From Lustribacter sp965277075 (GTDB lineage: Bacteria > Vulcanimicrobiota > Vulcanimicrobiia > Vulcanimicrobiales > Vulcanimicrobiaceae): a stretch of DNA of 64,000 bases. Both the position numbers and the translations under genes were made by a program. Where the stretch lies: NCBI GenBank assembly GCA_965277075.1, contig OZ255707.1:2108001-2172000 (forward strand), read 5' to 3'. Below the pieces are notes generated by a model. The model was given only the letters and a program-made list of their open reading frames with translations, had not been told where the DNA came from and ran no database searches. Positions 1 through 7,858 of the stretch are shown here, piece after piece; positions within the stretch are counted from its first letter, which is position 1, and each line of letters starts with the position of its first letter.

Positions 1-319
1 TGTAACGCGATTCCTCGTCACGGTCGTCGAGCAACGCGAGAAGCTGCCCGCGATGCACGTACTGGTTCGCATCGACGTTGATGTGCTCGACGCGTTCGCT
101 GATCTTGCTCGTGAGGATGATCGTGTCGGCATCGACTTTCGCGTCGTCGGTCGTCTCGTGCGCGTAGGCGTACCCGAGATGATCCCCGATCCAGAGCGCC
201 ACGACTGCAAGCACGATCGTGGCAACGAGCCCGACGGCAATGACCATCGGTACCGGGAAGTACCGCGGCCGCTGCTTCGAATCATCGCCGGAAGGCTTGT
301 CTTCTTGTTCTTCTGCCAT
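1..319 (-). CDS. HlyD/EmrA-family membrane fusion protein, N-terminal part (runs off the window)
   Basis: The minus-strand frame opens with ATG at 319 and stays open to base 1, so only about 106 N-terminal residues are visible. A charged cytoplasmic tail (MAEEQEDKPSGDD) is followed by one membrane segment at about residues 20-43. The periplasmic start TTDDAKVDAD, and then HINVDANQYVHRGQLL, matches the biotinyl-lipoyl/barrel-sandwich entry of EmrA-type adaptors. These link an inner-membrane multidrug pump to an outer-membrane channel. Pump and channel genes would lie to the left and cannot be seen. The family call is firm; the exported substrate is unknown. Confidence 0.82.
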   Translation of the reverse strand, partial: MAEEQEDKPSGDDSKQRPRYFPVPMVIAVGLVATIVLAVVALWIGDHLGYAYAHETTDDAKVDADTIILTSKISERVEHINVDANQYVHRGQLLALLDDRDEESRY

Positions 320-403
320 TAACCGGCGAATAACATCGACACGGGGGCGTTGTACCGTCCGAACGCTCAATCTACGCCGGGTGAGCGGTCGCTCGCTTTG
401 CCG

Positions 404-1342
404 CTACGGCGCTATTGCCGCGGTCCGTTCCTGGAAGAATTCATATGTTTCGCGCATGCCGTCGACGAGGTCGACCTCGGCGCGCCAGTTGAGCCCGGTC
501 AGCGCCTTTGCCGGATTGAACAGAAGTTCGCGCACGTCACCGGCGCGCCGCGGCGCGCGCGTCAGCGGTGCCTCGAAACCGCTGACATCAACGAGCGCGC
601 GATAGATTTCATTCACGGACGTCTTCTTACCGGTGCCGATCACGAAAATCTCGTTCGACCCTTTGGCGAGCGCAGCAACGTTAGCGCGAACGACATCTTT
701 GACGTAGACGTAGTCGCGCGTTTGCTCGCCGTCCCAATCGATACGAACGCCCTCGCGAGCGAGAAACTTGCCGATGAAGATGGCGATGACACCCGCTTCA
801 CCGTTCGGATCCTGCCGCGGCCCGTAGACGTTACCGTAGCGCAATGCCGTGTACTCGATACCGTGTTCGGCTTGGTAGAAGCGCAAGTAGTGCTCGGTGA
901 TCATCTTGGTGATGCCGTAGGGGGAGATGGGCCGCTGCGGCGACGTTTCGTCGACCGGCATCGGAACGTCACCGTATGTTGCAGCGCTCGACGCGAAGGT
1001 GACCTTGCGCGTTCCACACGACACCGCCGCATCGAGTACGTTGAGCATACCGACGACGTTGACTTGCGCATCGAACTGCGGGTCGCGCGCGCCGATCGCG
1101 ACGCTGTGTTGCGCCGCATGGTGACAGACGACTTCCGGCTTGAAGTCGGTGAAAATGCGCTTCACCGCCTCGTCCCGGATATCCATGTGCACGAACGACG
1201 CGCGCGAATTGATATTTTCGCGTCGGCCGCCGCCGTGCGACCAGAGATTGTCCAGCGCAACGACGTCGTGACCCGCGGCGATACAGGCGTCGACGATATG
1301 CGAGCCGATAAAGCCGGCGCCGCCGGTGACAACGATGCGCAT
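404..1342 (-). CDS. NAD-dependent epimerase/dehydratase (extended SDR, UDP-glucose 4-epimerase-like)
   Basis: This is a 312-residue extended short-chain dehydrogenase. The glycine-rich NAD site TGGAGFIGSH starts five residues after the chosen ATG, which is why I reject the longer upstream extension (58 Arg-rich residues of poor composition). The catalytic Tyr-x3-Lys is in SPYGITK, and ALRYGNVYGPRQDP is the family motif that follows substrate binding. Length and motifs fit UDP-glucose/UDP-glucuronate 4-epimerases, which supply sugar nucleotides for the cell envelope. Exact sugar specificity cannot be read. It is transcribed away from comEC, with 69 bp between the two starts. Confidence 0.85.
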   Translation of the reverse strand: MRIVVTGGAGFIGSHIVDACIAAGHDVVALDNLWSHGGGRRENINSRASFVHMDIRDEAVKRIFTDFKPEVVCHHAAQHSVAIGARDPQFDAQVNVVGMLNVLDAAVSCGTRKVTFASSAATYGDVPMPVDETSPQRPISPYGITKMITEHYLRFYQAEHGIEYTALRYGNVYGPRQDPNGEAGVIAIFIGKFLAREGVRIDWDGEQTRDYVYVKDVVRANVAALAKGSNEIFVIGTGKKTSVNEIYRALVDVSGFEAPLTRAPRRAGDVRELLFNPAKALTGLNWRAEVDLVDGMRETYEFFQERTAAIAP

Positions 1343-1411
1343 GAGAAAACGGTCCTTCGCCTGCGGCCAACGTTCCCTTGCTGGCCGCTTGCTTCGGCGT
1401 GACCGACACAC

Positions 1412-3637
1412 GTGCGACGTGCACCGCTGCTCGTACCGGCTTTCGTCGTGTGCCTCGTCTTGGCGCTGCTTCACCCTCGAGCTCCGGCGCTCGACGGCGA
1501 ACGGCCGACGGCGCATTACGCGGCGATTGCCGTCGGCGACGTCCGGGACGAGGACGAAGGACGCGTCGGCACGCTGCTCCTCCTGCCAGACTTCGGCGTC
1601 GTTCGCGCAACGTTGAACGAACGCATCGTGCCCGGCGAAGCGCTGACCGTGCGCGGCCGGCTCGAGCCGTTCGACGAACCGCGCAACCCGGGCGAATCGT
1701 CGATGCGCGAGATCGAGGCGGACGAAGGTGTGATCGGACGCCTCGCCGTCGCTCGCGTCATCGGCCGCGAAGGTATCGCGATGTGGGACGCCCGCGCGTG
1801 GGCGGCGCGGCTCCGCGCGGTCGCGTCGCGACGCATTCGCGCCGTCATACCGGAACCGTCGGCGACGATACTCGCCGGCGCGCTCTGGGGCGAGCGCGGG
1901 ACGCTGCCCGACGATTTACACGATGCATTTCAAGCGACGGGAACCGTGCACGTGCTCGTCACGGCCGGATTGCATCTCGGGATCGTCGCCGCGCTCATCA
2001 CGTTTGCGCTCGGACGGCTCGGCCTCCACCGCGTTGCTTCGTGCGCAACGGCGTTCGCGCTCATCGTCGGGTACGCATGGCTCACGGGTGCGCACTTACC
2101 GGCGCAGCGCGCGACGGCGATGCTCGGTATCGCACTCTTGGCTCGCGCGTGCGGCGCACGTGTCACATCGTGGAATGCGATTGCCGCGGCCGCGCTGGTC
2201 ATCGCAGTCATTTGGCCGTCGTCGGTCGCAAGCGCATCGTTCGCAATGTCGTTCTCATGCGTCGGCGCAATCGTGCTCTTCGCCGAGCCGCTCGCGCTGC
2301 AACTTCGTGCGATGCCGTTGCCGGAGCGCACCCGCGAAGCCGTCGCGCTCACGTGCGCGACGCAGATCGGTACATGGCCGCTGACTGCCGCGCTCTTTTC
2401 TTCGCTCGCGCCGTACGCAGTGCTCGCGAACGCAATCGTCGTGCCGCTCGTCGGCATAGCGTTGGCGTGCGGAATCGCGACGCTCGCGCTCCCCTGGCTC
2501 GCCCCACTCACCACGCTGGTGGTTCTCGGCATCGAAACGACGGTACGCACGATCGCAGCATTTCCCGGTGCGCGAGCGTCGATGGCGGCACCGTCAACGA
2601 TTTCGATCGTCGTCTACGACCTGCTTTGCATCGTCGCGGCACTGCTGTTGCGACGCGCGCGCACGCGTTCGGCGGCCGCAATCGCCGGCGTTGCCGTCGC
2701 GTGCATCGTCGTCCCGTCGCTCGTGCACCCGGCGCACGGACTTATCATCACGTCGCTCGACGTCGGTCAGGGCGACGCGGCGGTCATTCGTACGCCGGCC
2801 GATCGCATCATTCTGATCGACACGGGCGGCGAACTCGAGCACGGAAATGGCCCCGTGTCGAACGCCGAGCGCGTCGGAGCGCGTATCGTCCTCGGGTATC
2901 TACGACGCAACGGCATCCGCCGCGTCGACCTCATGATTCTCACGCATCCCCACGGTGATCATGTCGGTTCGGCCGCGCCGATCATCAACGCGATGCCGGT
3001 CGGAATGATCTTCGATTCGGGACAGACCTACGGCGGGCGCGCCTATCGCGATGCTATCGCGGCGGCGCATTCCCATGCCGTACCGGTTGTTCTCGCGAGG
3101 CGCGGGATGCGCTGGACGTCCGGCGACGGCGTAACGGTCGACGTTCTCGCACCTTCTCTCCCGTTTCTCGCCGATACCGGCGATGATGTGAATGAAAACA
3201 GCATCGTCGTCATGCTGCGCACCGGCGGTTTTCGCGAACTCTTCATGGGCGACGCCGGCGAAGCCAGCGAGTCCCGCTTACTCGCCGCGGACGCCCCCTG
3301 TCACCCCACGCGAAGTCGAGAGACAGCCGAAAACATGACCGTTGGCGGTCTCTCGACGTTGCTCGGGATGACATGCGACGACGATCTTCATGCGGACGTC
3401 GTTAAAGTCGGCCACCACGGATCGCGCTATGCTTCAACTCCACCCTTCATCGCAGCCGTGCATCCAAAAATCGCCGTCGTGTCCGTGGGGCGCCACAACA
3501 CGTTTGGACATCCCGCGCCCGTAACTCTCAATGCACTCAAGATCGCTGGTGCAGCAATCTACCGAACTGATCGTTGTGGCGCAGTCTTACTTAGCAATTC
3601 CAGTGCGGTCAAAACCACGCTATCTTGCTCGCATTAA
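1412..3637 (+). CDS. comEC: ComEC/Rec2 DNA-uptake channel with internal repeat insertion
   Basis: This 741-residue inner-membrane protein begins at GTG. It has an N-terminal DUF4131-like part (about 1-120), a multi-pass competence domain (about 150-430, including ATGTVHVLVTAGLHLGI) and a C-terminal metallo-beta-lactamase domain from about residue 445. That domain carries LDVGQGDA, LIDTGGE, the metal motif THPHGDHVG (about 510) and VGHHGS (about 667). ComEC forms the channel moving single-stranded DNA into the cytoplasm during transformation. Between residues about 628 and 656 an in-frame stretch encodes a hairpin repeat that has no counterpart in the family. It lies between the conserved GDA and VGHHGS motifs, so activity is uncertain. 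Pieces of a second copy lie at 7.7 and 14.7 kb. Confidence 0.9.
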   Translation: MRRAPLLVPAFVVCLVLALLHPRAPALDGERPTAHYAAIAVGDVRDEDEGRVGTLLLLPDFGVVRATLNERIVPGEALTVRGRLEPFDEPRNPGESSMREIEADEGVIGRLAVARVIGREGIAMWDARAWAARLRAVASRRIRAVIPEPSATILAGALWGERGTLPDDLHDAFQATGTVHVLVTAGLHLGIVAALITFALGRLGLHRVASCATAFALIVGYAWLTGAHLPAQRATAMLGIALLARACGARVTSWNAIAAAALVIAVIWPSSVASASFAMSFSCVGAIVLFAEPLALQLRAMPLPERTREAVALTCATQIGTWPLTAALFSSLAPYAVLANAIVVPLVGIALACGIATLALPWLAPLTTLVVLGIETTVRTIAAFPGARASMAAPSTISIVVYDLLCIVAALLLRRARTRSAAAIAGVAVACIVVPSLVHPAHGLIITSLDVGQGDAAVIRTPADRIILIDTGGELEHGNGPVSNAERVGARIVLGYLRRNGIRRVDLMILTHPHGDHVGSAAPIINAMPVGMIFDSGQTYGGRAYRDAIAAAHSHAVPVVLARRGMRWTSGDGVTVDVLAPSLPFLADTGDDVNENSIVVMLRTGGFRELFMGDAGEASESRLLAADAPCHPTRSRETAENMTVGGLSTLLGMTCDDDLHADVVKVGHHGSRYASTPPFIAAVHPKIAVVSVGRHNTFGHPAPVTLNALKIAGAAIYRTDRCGAVLLSNSSAVKTTLSCSH
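3299..3373. repeat. REP-like hairpin repeat inserted in frame in comEC
   Basis: A 75-bp element forms a long imperfect inverted repeat. Inner arms GTCGAGAGACAGCC (3315-3328) and GGCGGTCTCTCGAC (3344-3357) pair with one mismatch around a 15-nt loop. The outer arms TGTCACCCC and GGGATGACA extend the stem imperfectly. The outline resembles the dispersed TGTCATCCCGAGC-type intergenic repeats found in many environmental bacteria. Its length is a multiple of three and adds no stop codon, so the comEC frame survives. The comEC relic at 14.65 kb lacks it, showing that it was inserted. Confidence 0.75.
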
Positions 3638-3669
3638 TAGCGCAACTTTTAATTCAAATATCGATCATT

Positions 3670-4070
3670 TCAAAGTTGATCCCGGTCGTTTTTGGCGAGA
3701 AACGCTATCTTTCTTTGCTTTGCTCGATGGCGTTCGGATGGAAGAGCCGGCATCGAACGCTTGCGATTCTTTATATCCTCGGGCCGGCATTGTACGTCGC
3801 ATGAAATCATCAAATAAGGGACCGTAAAAGCTACGTCGCCATGTTTCGGGCTATAGATCATTCCCTTCTTGATAAGTCCGTCTCGCAGCGGGCCCAATGA
3901 CTGTGGCTTTCGTTTCAACTCCGTTGCAACGTCCGCTGAAGGGTACGGCCCGGGTCCGAGTTCTGCCATTGCCCTCAAGTAATTTTTTCTTGTTCGGTAA
4001 GACGATTGTATCGAACTCGAAAAAAGCTCTCATCAAGTTTCTGATTTGCGAGATCTTTTATTGCTCGAAC
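3670..4070 (-). pseudogene. C-terminal relic of an AAA-type ATP-binding protein
   Basis: Two overlapping frames together reproduce the tail of a family of AAA ATPases. QKLDESFFRVRYNRLTEQE (about 3980-4064) shifts frame and continues as RAMAELGPGPYPSADVA and GMIYSPKHGDVAFTVP. A second shift near 3800 gives LFDDFMRRTMPAR. The ATPase domain itself is absent. The fragment ends on its 5' side about where the transposase relic begins, so an insertion or recombination probably removed the front. Both shifts are consistent with single-base losses. It is a dead fragment. The family call rests on remembered similarity of the tail motif. Confidence 0.6.
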
Positions 4071-4119
4071 GTGGGCGATCCCTATAGGAGATGACGCTGC
4101 CCCGTGAAAGTGCCTAGAA

Positions 4120-4571
4120 AATGAGTGGAGAATCCGTGTCATCCGAAACCGTTTCGCCGCGTACTGAAACGACCGGACGATGACATACTGAAACAGCGAC
4201 TTCAAGAACTTGCCGCGGAACGCCGGCGATTTGGCTATCGCCGGTTGCACATACTGTTGCGCCGCGACGGCATCATCGCTAATCACAAGCGCGTCTATCG
4301 CGTTTATGCTGCGGCGCACCTTCAGATCCGAAAACGTTTGAAGCGACGCGTTGCATTTGGCCGCGGTGAACCAGCGCCGATTGTGAAGACGTCCAATGAA
4401 CGCTGGTCGCTCGACTTCGTTCACGACACGCTCAGAAACGGCCGACGCATTCGCACGCTTAATGTCGTCGATGATTTCACGCGCGAATTCACTCGACAGG
4501 CCGACGTAACAGCCTTATGGTCTGTCCAACAGCGCTGCTTCAAACGTCGAGCGGCATGGCTAACGCTTTAG
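4120..4571 (+). mobile_element. IS3-family transposase (OrfB) relic, truncated
   Basis: The 148-residue frame contains the HTH_21-like part RRRFGYRRLHILLRRDG and NHKRVYRVY, then the opening of the rve integrase core, NERWSLDFVHDTL and RTLNVVDDFTREF. The first two Asp residues of the DDE triad are therefore visible. After DDFTRE the sequence loses similarity and stops, so the last part of the core with the catalytic Glu is missing. OrfA and recognisable terminal inverted repeats are absent. It is an immobile remnant at the left edge of the accessory region, between the ATPase relic and the F420-type reductase relic. Confidence 0.8.
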
Positions 4572-4754
4572 ATTTGTGAAATCCCATTCACGGAAGCCGC
4601 CGTCGACGACGTTAGCCCAATTGCGTTTGAAGGATTCGCGATGCGTACGAACGACTGGCCAAGCATCTCGAGGCCGATGCGGCGTTAGCGCTCGATGAAC
4701 GTCGGCTGCGTTGTTGTCTAGATAGAAGACGAATGATCGCTAGCGTGGTTCGCT

Positions 4755-5114
4755 TTAGCCGAATTTGACGAAGTCTTGGAAGTCCAGTGCACCCCAACTA
4801 TTTCCGTGCGGCGCGACGAGCAAACCGCCCTCGGCAAGTCTCCCAAGCATGATCGGCGCGAAGCCAAGTGTTTCTACCAAGCGCTCAGCTTCGGGCGTCA
4901 CGCTCTCATCGTCGGTTGACATGAATATAACTCGGCGACCGCCCTTGACGCTTGCGTCTTCGGCGAGAGTCTGTGCTGGTAAATGATTGAAGGCTTTTAC
5001 CACTTTTGCGCCGGGTAAAGGCTTTATAGCAAGGGGCGGGAGCCACCGCGCACGTTCGCGACCGTTGCGAGGGCGTTTAGCAGTTTCTCGTGCTAACGTT
5101 ACGAAACGTACCAT
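4755..5114 (-). pseudogene. NADP/F420-type oxidoreductase, C-terminal fragment
   Basis: From about 5018 down to 4755 the translation matches the C-terminal half of the NADPH:F420 oxidoreductase-like family: LPGAKVVKAFNHLPAQTL, KGGRRVIFMSTDDES, LVETLGFAPIMLG, and the tail ALDFQDFVKFG. The nucleotide-binding Rossmann half with its GxGxxG is missing and is replaced by unrelated residues. The fragment diverges from the TetR gene at 5191. A second broken copy of the same family lies at about 16.5 kb beside a related TetR relic, which points to a duplicated cassette. Confidence 0.68.
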
Positions 5115-5119
5115 AACTG

Positions 5120-5165
5120 GACCGTGCAGTCAAGAACGATCAGCCGCATACTGGACCGAGTGGTC
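5120..5165. promoter_or_regulatory. Paired TetR-type operators GACC-N4-GGTC
   Basis: GACCGAGTGGTC (5154-5165) is a perfect GACC-N4-GGTC dyad. A weaker copy, GACCGTGCAGTC, sits at 5120-5131, 34 bp centre to centre. Both lie just upstream of the TetR start at 5191. The same pair recurs upstream of the related TetR relic near 15.8 kb. NemR-type TetR regulators bind GACC-N4-GGTC sites, so autoregulation is a reasonable inference. Confidence 0.6.
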
Positions 5166-5190
5166 ACAAATATGATAGGATTACGTCGAC

Positions 5191-5808
5191 ATGGGACGCC
5201 CGCTCGGTTTCGATCAGGTCGAGGTGTTGGAGACAATCCAGGAGCAATTCTGGAATAACGGCTATTCGGCGACGTCTCTCGACGATCTTATGAAGTCAAC
5301 CGGCTTAGGCAAGGGAAGCCTCTACGGCACATATGGCTCCAAGCACGATATGTACCTCATGGCCTTCACTGACTACTGTGCCTGGGTTATTAGCGACTAC
5401 GAGGAGCGCCTGCGAGGGACCGAAACCGGTGCAATCACGCGTTTGAGAGATCTCGTCCAAGCATCAGCAAAGTGCGATTCTAAGCGCCGCCGGGGCTGCA
5501 TGCTGGCAAAGGGAACCGCGGAAGTAGCTGGGCTCTTTTCCGATGTCGACAAGATTATCGAGAAGGCGTTTAAGGCGATGGAACGCGAGATTCGTAAATG
5601 TGTCTGCCAAGCTCAGGGCGCCGGCGACATTGACCCAGGTCGTGACCCTCGAACGATCGCGGTTACTTTATTGGCCGTGCTCCGTGGCATGGAGGCGTTA
5701 AAAAAGGCGGGAGTACACTCGGCGTCGCTTTCGTTGGTTGCGAACGGCGCACTAGAATTGCTCAAGCCGACAGTCTCTAAAGATGACGGGTCGCCTGTTC
5801 AGAAGTAA
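5191..5808 (+). CDS. TetR/AcrR-family regulator
   Basis: This 205-residue regulator has an N-terminal helix-turn-helix at about residues 9-55 (NGYSATSLDDLMKSTGLGKG followed by SLYGTYGSKHDMYL) and a helical ligand domain with cysteines, including KRRRGCMLAKG. The start follows directly on the operator-bearing upstream region. It resembles NemR/AcuR-type regulators that sense electrophiles, a role that would suit cysteine chemistry, although that is inference. Its divergent partner (F420-type reductase) is broken, so it may be an orphan. A truncated paralogue, beginning MGRPITFEQDQMLETIQDKF, is at 15.6-15.8 kb. Confidence 0.85.
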   Translation: MGRPLGFDQVEVLETIQEQFWNNGYSATSLDDLMKSTGLGKGSLYGTYGSKHDMYLMAFTDYCAWVISDYEERLRGTETGAITRLRDLVQASAKCDSKRRRGCMLAKGTAEVAGLFSDVDKIIEKAFKAMEREIRKCVCQAQGAGDIDPGRDPRTIAVTLLAVLRGMEALKKAGVHSASLSLVANGALELLKPTVSKDDGSPVQK

Positions 5809-5953
5809 CGAAAACCGCGACGCGCCTCTGCGATGCGCGAACGCTGCTGTAGGTGAATCGCGGACGGTTCCTGCGAGGGCTACCCACGGACGAGAAGTGT
5901 GATAGGCGAGCAGGGAAGTTCGTCCCGGCAAGAGGTCGCCTAGGGTGTAGTGG

Positions 5954-6856
5954 CTAGTTTTGAGAAAGGCTAACGTTCCGCGCATATCGCGCCGGCGGCA
6001 ATCCAACGTAACGGGTAAACGCGACACTGAACGTGCTTGCGGAGCTATAGCCGACGCGTTCGGCGACGTCGGCGACGGCGCTCTCGTTTTGCCGCAAAAA
6101 CGTCTTTGCGAGCGCCATGCGCCATGCGAGTAGGTATTCCATGGGAGCGAGACCCACGGCGCGATTGAACCGCACGAAGAATGCGGACCGCGAGAGGGCT
6201 ACTTCCTTTGCGAGTTGCGCGACCGTCCATGACTTCGTCGGTTCTTCGTGCATCCGCCGGATGGCAGCCGCGAGACGTTCGTCGGCCAAACCACGCACGA
6301 GTCCCGGAGATGCGGTGGTTCCGGCGGTTGAGCGCAAGGCTTCTATCAAGAGCACCTCCAATAGGCGCGCCAAGACAACGTCGCGAGCCGGCAGCTGAGC
6401 GCGAGATTCATCTCTCACGAGTTGTACGAGCGTCGGGAGTCGTTTCTCGCCGCGCACATGCACGAGCCGCGGCAGTAACGACACCAGCAATGCTGCGTCC
6501 GGCGAACCAAACTCGCAGTATCCGATCAGTGAGCGCATCTCAGGCGCACCGCTTTGAGTGCCCAGCCGGAACTCACCGTCGGCCAACAATACCGGTTTCG
6601 TGTCCGATACCGGCGGCTCAAGACTAGACATCGTAAAGCTGTCCGCTGACGGGATCAACACAAAGTCGTCGGGCGCGAGGATCATCGATTCGGCTCCATC
6701 GACGGCGAGGCGGCACGATCCCTCGAGGACGACGCAGTAGAAGGGCTGCCCATATTCCGAGCGGCGAACCCGCCAGCGACCGGCGGCGCTGACCAATTTC
6801 GAAAACGGCGTACCGGGGCGCAAGAGTGCCACAACATCGGCGAGCGGATCAACCAT
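5954..6856 (-). CDS. AraC-family transcriptional regulator (cupin_6 N-terminus)
   Basis: The protein is 300 residues. Residues about 5-190 form a cupin_6-type sensor domain (GQPFYCVVLEGSCRLAVDG, LAPDDFVLIP). The C-terminal hundred residues carry two helix-turn-helix units (WTVAQLAKEVALSRSAFFVR and ADVAERVGYSSASTFSVAFT) ending GLPPARYAR, the classic AraC signature. It is divergent from the SDR gene at 6931 with 74 bp between them, so it most likely controls that gene. This subfamily often sits beside SDR or aldo-keto reductase genes. The effector is unknown. Confidence 0.9.
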   Translation of the reverse strand: MVDPLADVVALLRPGTPFSKLVSAAGRWRVRRSEYGQPFYCVVLEGSCRLAVDGAESMILAPDDFVLIPSADSFTMSSLEPPVSDTKPVLLADGEFRLGTQSGAPEMRSLIGYCEFGSPDAALLVSLLPRLVHVRGEKRLPTLVQLVRDESRAQLPARDVVLARLLEVLLIEALRSTAGTTASPGLVRGLADERLAAAIRRMHEEPTKSWTVAQLAKEVALSRSAFFVRFNRAVGLAPMEYLLAWRMALAKTFLRQNESAVADVAERVGYSSASTFSVAFTRYVGLPPARYARNVSLSQN

Positions 6857-6930
6857 AAACTGGACTTCCTACAAAGAAATACGTACTCCTTATTGTAGCA
6901 GGTACGGTCTGGGAGGTCTATGATCGTCAT

Positions 6931-7677
6931 ATGAAAAGCGTTCTGATCAGCGGATGTTCGTCCGGATATGGCCTCGAAACGGCCCGTTACTTCCTCGAGC
7001 GCGATTGGACCGTTATCGCGACGATGCGCACGCCTCGCGAAGATATTCTGCCACTCTCGCCACGCCTGCGAGTGCTTCCCCTCGACGTCACCGATCCGGA
7101 GAGTCTCCGTCGCACCGTTAAAGCCGCCGGTCCCATCGACGTCCTCGTCAACAACGCCGGCGTTGGCTTGATCAGCGCCTTCGAATCCACATCAATGGAT
7201 ACGGTCCGCGAAATCTTCGAAACGAATACGTTCGGTACGATGGCACTCATCCGTGCGGTGCTGCCGCAGTTCCGCGAACGCCGGAGCGGCGTAATCGTCA
7301 ACGTCTCGTCGACCGTAACGTTACGCTCGTTGCTGCTGCTTTCCGTCTATACGGCAAGCAAGGCCGCGATCAATGCTTTCACCGAATCGCTTGCGCTCGA
7401 ACTCGAGACATTCAACATCCGCGTGCGCCTCGTGCTTCCCGGCCGTTCTTCGGAAACACGCTTTGGTGAAAATGCTCGGGCGCGAATGGTTAACAGTATA
7501 TCGGAACCCTATGCCGCGCTCGCGCAAGGTCTGTTTGCGAGAATGGCCGAGCCGGGACCGTTCACGCGCCTGCAAGATGTAGCCGAAGCGGTATGGCGTG
7601 CCTCAAACGATCCATCGTCGCCGATGCGCATTCCCGCCGGCGCTGATGCGGTCGCGTTGGCTCCGTCGATGAATTGA
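6931..7677 (+). CDS. Classical short-chain dehydrogenase/reductase
   Basis: This is a 248-residue SDR with the cofactor loop SGCSSGYG at the very N-terminus, NNAGVG in mid-chain, and the catalytic Ser and Tyr-x3-Lys (YTASK). The missing basic residue pattern leaves NAD versus NADP open. A TATGAT hexamer at 6919-6924 ends six bases before the ATG, suggesting a leaderless transcript. It pairs with the divergent AraC regulator. The substrate is not predictable. Confidence 0.88.
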   Translation: MKSVLISGCSSGYGLETARYFLERDWTVIATMRTPREDILPLSPRLRVLPLDVTDPESLRRTVKAAGPIDVLVNNAGVGLISAFESTSMDTVREIFETNTFGTMALIRAVLPQFRERRSGVIVNVSSTVTLRSLLLLSVYTASKAAINAFTESLALELETFNIRVRLVLPGRSSETRFGENARARMVNSISEPYAALAQGLFARMAEPGPFTRLQDVAEAVWRASNDPSSPMRIPAGADAVALAPSMN

Positions 7678-7699
7678 GCGCATCCGCGCAAAACGCTTC

Positions 7700-7835
7700 C
7701 TGCGACCACGTCGGCGGCTGCTCGCCGATCATCGAGGCGATGCCGGTGGGGATGATCTTCGATTTGGGGCAGACATACGCCGGGCGCGCGTTACGGACTG
7801 CATGGAAGCCGCGCACACACATGGCATTCTGCTCG
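7700..7835 (+). pseudogene. comEC fragment 1 (second copy, metallo-beta-lactamase region)
   Basis: Translation of this unannotated stretch gives CDHVGGCSPIIEAMPVGMIF and then DLGQTYAGRA. This matches the intact ComEC segment GDHVGSAAPIINAMPVGMIF and DSGQTYGGRA. It corresponds to comEC bases about 2955-3085. Identity fades near 7835. Fragment 2 at 14650 resumes at the comEC position where this one stops. The piece has no start or stop of its own. Confidence 0.82.
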
Positions 7836-7858
7836 AACACGGGGACAGAGTGATGATC

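Noticed and set aside
350..1402. A 350-codon plus-strand frame over the epimerase
   Set aside because: Antisense to an epimerase with complete cofactor and catalytic motifs; no recognisable domain of its own.
7829..7837. Firm assignment of CTGCTCGAA as a transposition target duplication
   Set aside because: A 9-mer near two edges in GC-rich sequence can arise by chance, no terminal inverted repeats were found, and no transposase lies inside the bracketed segment.
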